The position numbers were made by a program, and so were the translations under genes. From assembly GCA_029932445.1 (NCBI GenBank), contig JAOZQB010000132.1, forward strand, positions 1 to 8,504: a stretch of DNA of 8,504 nt, given 5' to 3'. Positions 8,038 to 8,504 of the stretch are shown here, one piece after another (the stretch's first letter is position 1; each line of letters opens with the position of its first letter). This DNA is from Bacteroidales bacterium (GTDB lineage Bacteria; Bacteroidota; Bacteroidia; Bacteroidales; JAADGE01). Under the pieces are notes generated by a model, which worked only from the letters and a program-made list of their open reading frames with translations, was not told the origin of the DNA and did no database searches.

Positions 8038-8217
8038 TTATTTTTCAGAATTTATCGAAGTTTCTGCCTCTGCAGAATTATCTGTTTGATGAGATTTTTC
8101 AATTTTCTCGCAATTATTCGATTTGTTGTAAGTCCTGTTACAACCGGAATTTTCCGAACTTCCGAATGAAATAGGGAGAATGATTAAAAAGAAGATATAA
8201 AAAATGCCTTTTTTCAT
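8038..8217 (-). CDS. Small exported peptide of unknown function (59 aa)
   Basis: Reading the minus strand from ATG at 8217 gives 59 codons and a TAA stop at 8038-8040. The product starts MKKGIFYIFFLIILPISFGS, a textbook signal peptide: two lysines, a hydrophobic core to residue 18, then small polar residues suited to signal peptidase I cleavage near Ser20-Ser21. The mature part is about 38 residues, hydrophilic, rich in Asn, Ser, Glu and Lys, with Cys26 and Cys36 that could form a disulfide. The residues before Cys26 (N-S-G) do not make a lipobox. No homologous family is recognised. It points the same way as A2M, 282 bp upstream of it, and is divergent from the Nramp gene. No clear Shine-Dalgarno is seen, as is usual in this phylum. 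The signal peptide is the main reason to believe it is real; a chance frame remains possible. Confidence 0.55.
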   Translation of the reverse strand: MKKGIFYIFFLIILPISFGSSENSGCNRTYNKSNNCEKIEKSHQTDNSAEAETSINSEK

Positions 8218-8395
8218 ATTTATATATAAGACGACAAAATTTCAATAAAGTTACAAATAAGTATTGAATTTACATAATTTATTTCAATTCAGGAAGTTTA
8301 CTGTTTTTTATAAATTAATTCAGTATAAATAATATTTAATTTTTAGTATCTGATAATTAGTATTTTTTATATTTTTGAGTTTTAAATATTCAGAA
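8218..8395. other. Divergent intergenic region
   Basis: These 178 bp separate the minus-strand small peptide gene from the plus-strand Nramp gene and must carry promoters for both. The sequence is extremely AT-rich with long T and A runs. The only recognisable element is the plus-strand -7 box described separately. I see no riboswitch-like fold or clear operator palindrome; in particular no Fur- or MntR-type site could be assigned by eye. Confidence 0.5.
8370..8377 (+). promoter_or_regulatory. Candidate Bacteroidota -7 promoter box for the Nramp gene
   Basis: The octamer tatttttg matches the Bacteroidota -7 consensus TAnnTTTG at all six defined positions and ends 18 bp before the Nramp ATG, which would give a very short leader. 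No TTG is present 17-23 bp upstream, so the -33 element is missing or weak. In such an AT-rich stretch a chance match is quite possible. Confidence 0.3.
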
Positions 8396-8504
8396 ATGGT
8401 AAAAAGAAATCTTCTTAAAGCAATCGGTCCCGGATTATTATGGGCGGGTGCCGCTATCGGTGTTTCACATATTGTGCAATCGACGAGAGCCGGTGCCGGT
8501 TTCG
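8396..8504 (+). CDS. Nramp-family divalent metal transporter, 5' end only
   Basis: Seen: ATG at 8396 opens a frame that runs off the window after 36 codons. The product contains GPGLLWAGAAIG, VSHIVQ and STRAGAGF. Known: Nramp proteins are proton-coupled importers of Mn2+ and Fe2+ in the inner membrane. Their first transmembrane helix has the order GP-(8-9 residues)-DPGN-(5-6)-AGA-x-FG, and this peptide matches the GP and AGAxF ends at the same total spacing. Odd: the metal-binding DPGN motif is absent; an ungapped alignment puts Gly-Val-Ser-His (residues 22-25) in its place. I recall a Bacteroidota branch of Nramp-like proteins with this GVSH-(I/L)-VQSTRAGA signature, so this is probably a clade trait rather than a broken gene. 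Metal specificity cannot be deduced. It is divergent from all other genes here, so likely its own transcription unit. Confidence 0.8.
   Translation, partial: MVKRNLLKAIGPGLLWAGAAIGVSHIVQSTRAGAGF

Overview
The window looks like a piece of a low-GC Bacteroidota chromosome. The base composition is strongly AT-rich, gene starts lack clear Shine-Dalgarno sequences, one start is preceded by a perfect TAnnTTTG -7 promoter element, and the two large proteins (a very long alpha-2-macroglobulin with a helical N-terminal region, and a repeated LEA14-like lipoprotein) are of types familiar from this phylum. I cannot name the genus.

Layout, left to right. Positions 35-1387 (minus) encode a 450-residue lipoprotein made of three tandem LEA14/WHy-like beta-sandwich domains. 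Positions 1388-1611 are a non-coding gap carrying two near-identical 33-bp direct repeats 49 bp apart. Positions 1612-7755 (minus) encode a 2047-residue secreted alpha-2-macroglobulin (A2M) with MG2, bait-like, A2M and thioester domains and the thioester motif CTEQ. Positions 7756-8037 are a 282-bp A2M upstream region with short inverted and direct repeats. Positions 8038-8217 (minus) encode a previously unlisted 59-residue exported peptide. Positions 8218-8395 are a divergent intergenic region. From 8396 the window ends inside the 5' end of a plus-strand Nramp-type divalent metal transporter gene.

How they fit together: A2M and the LEA-like lipoprotein lie in the same direction and are both envelope proteins, so they may share transcripts, although the 224-bp gap with repeats makes this uncertain. 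A2M is expected to trap proteases that attack the cell envelope. The LEA-like lipoprotein is probably a structural or binding protein of the outer membrane. The Nramp gene is divergent and appears to be a separate unit concerned with metal uptake. I see no mobile-element genes, CRISPR array, tRNA or rRNA. Nothing here forces the conclusion of a wholly new system. The best leads are the Nramp TM1 segment without its DPGN motif, the triple LEA domain protein, the intergenic repeat pair and the structured A2M leader.
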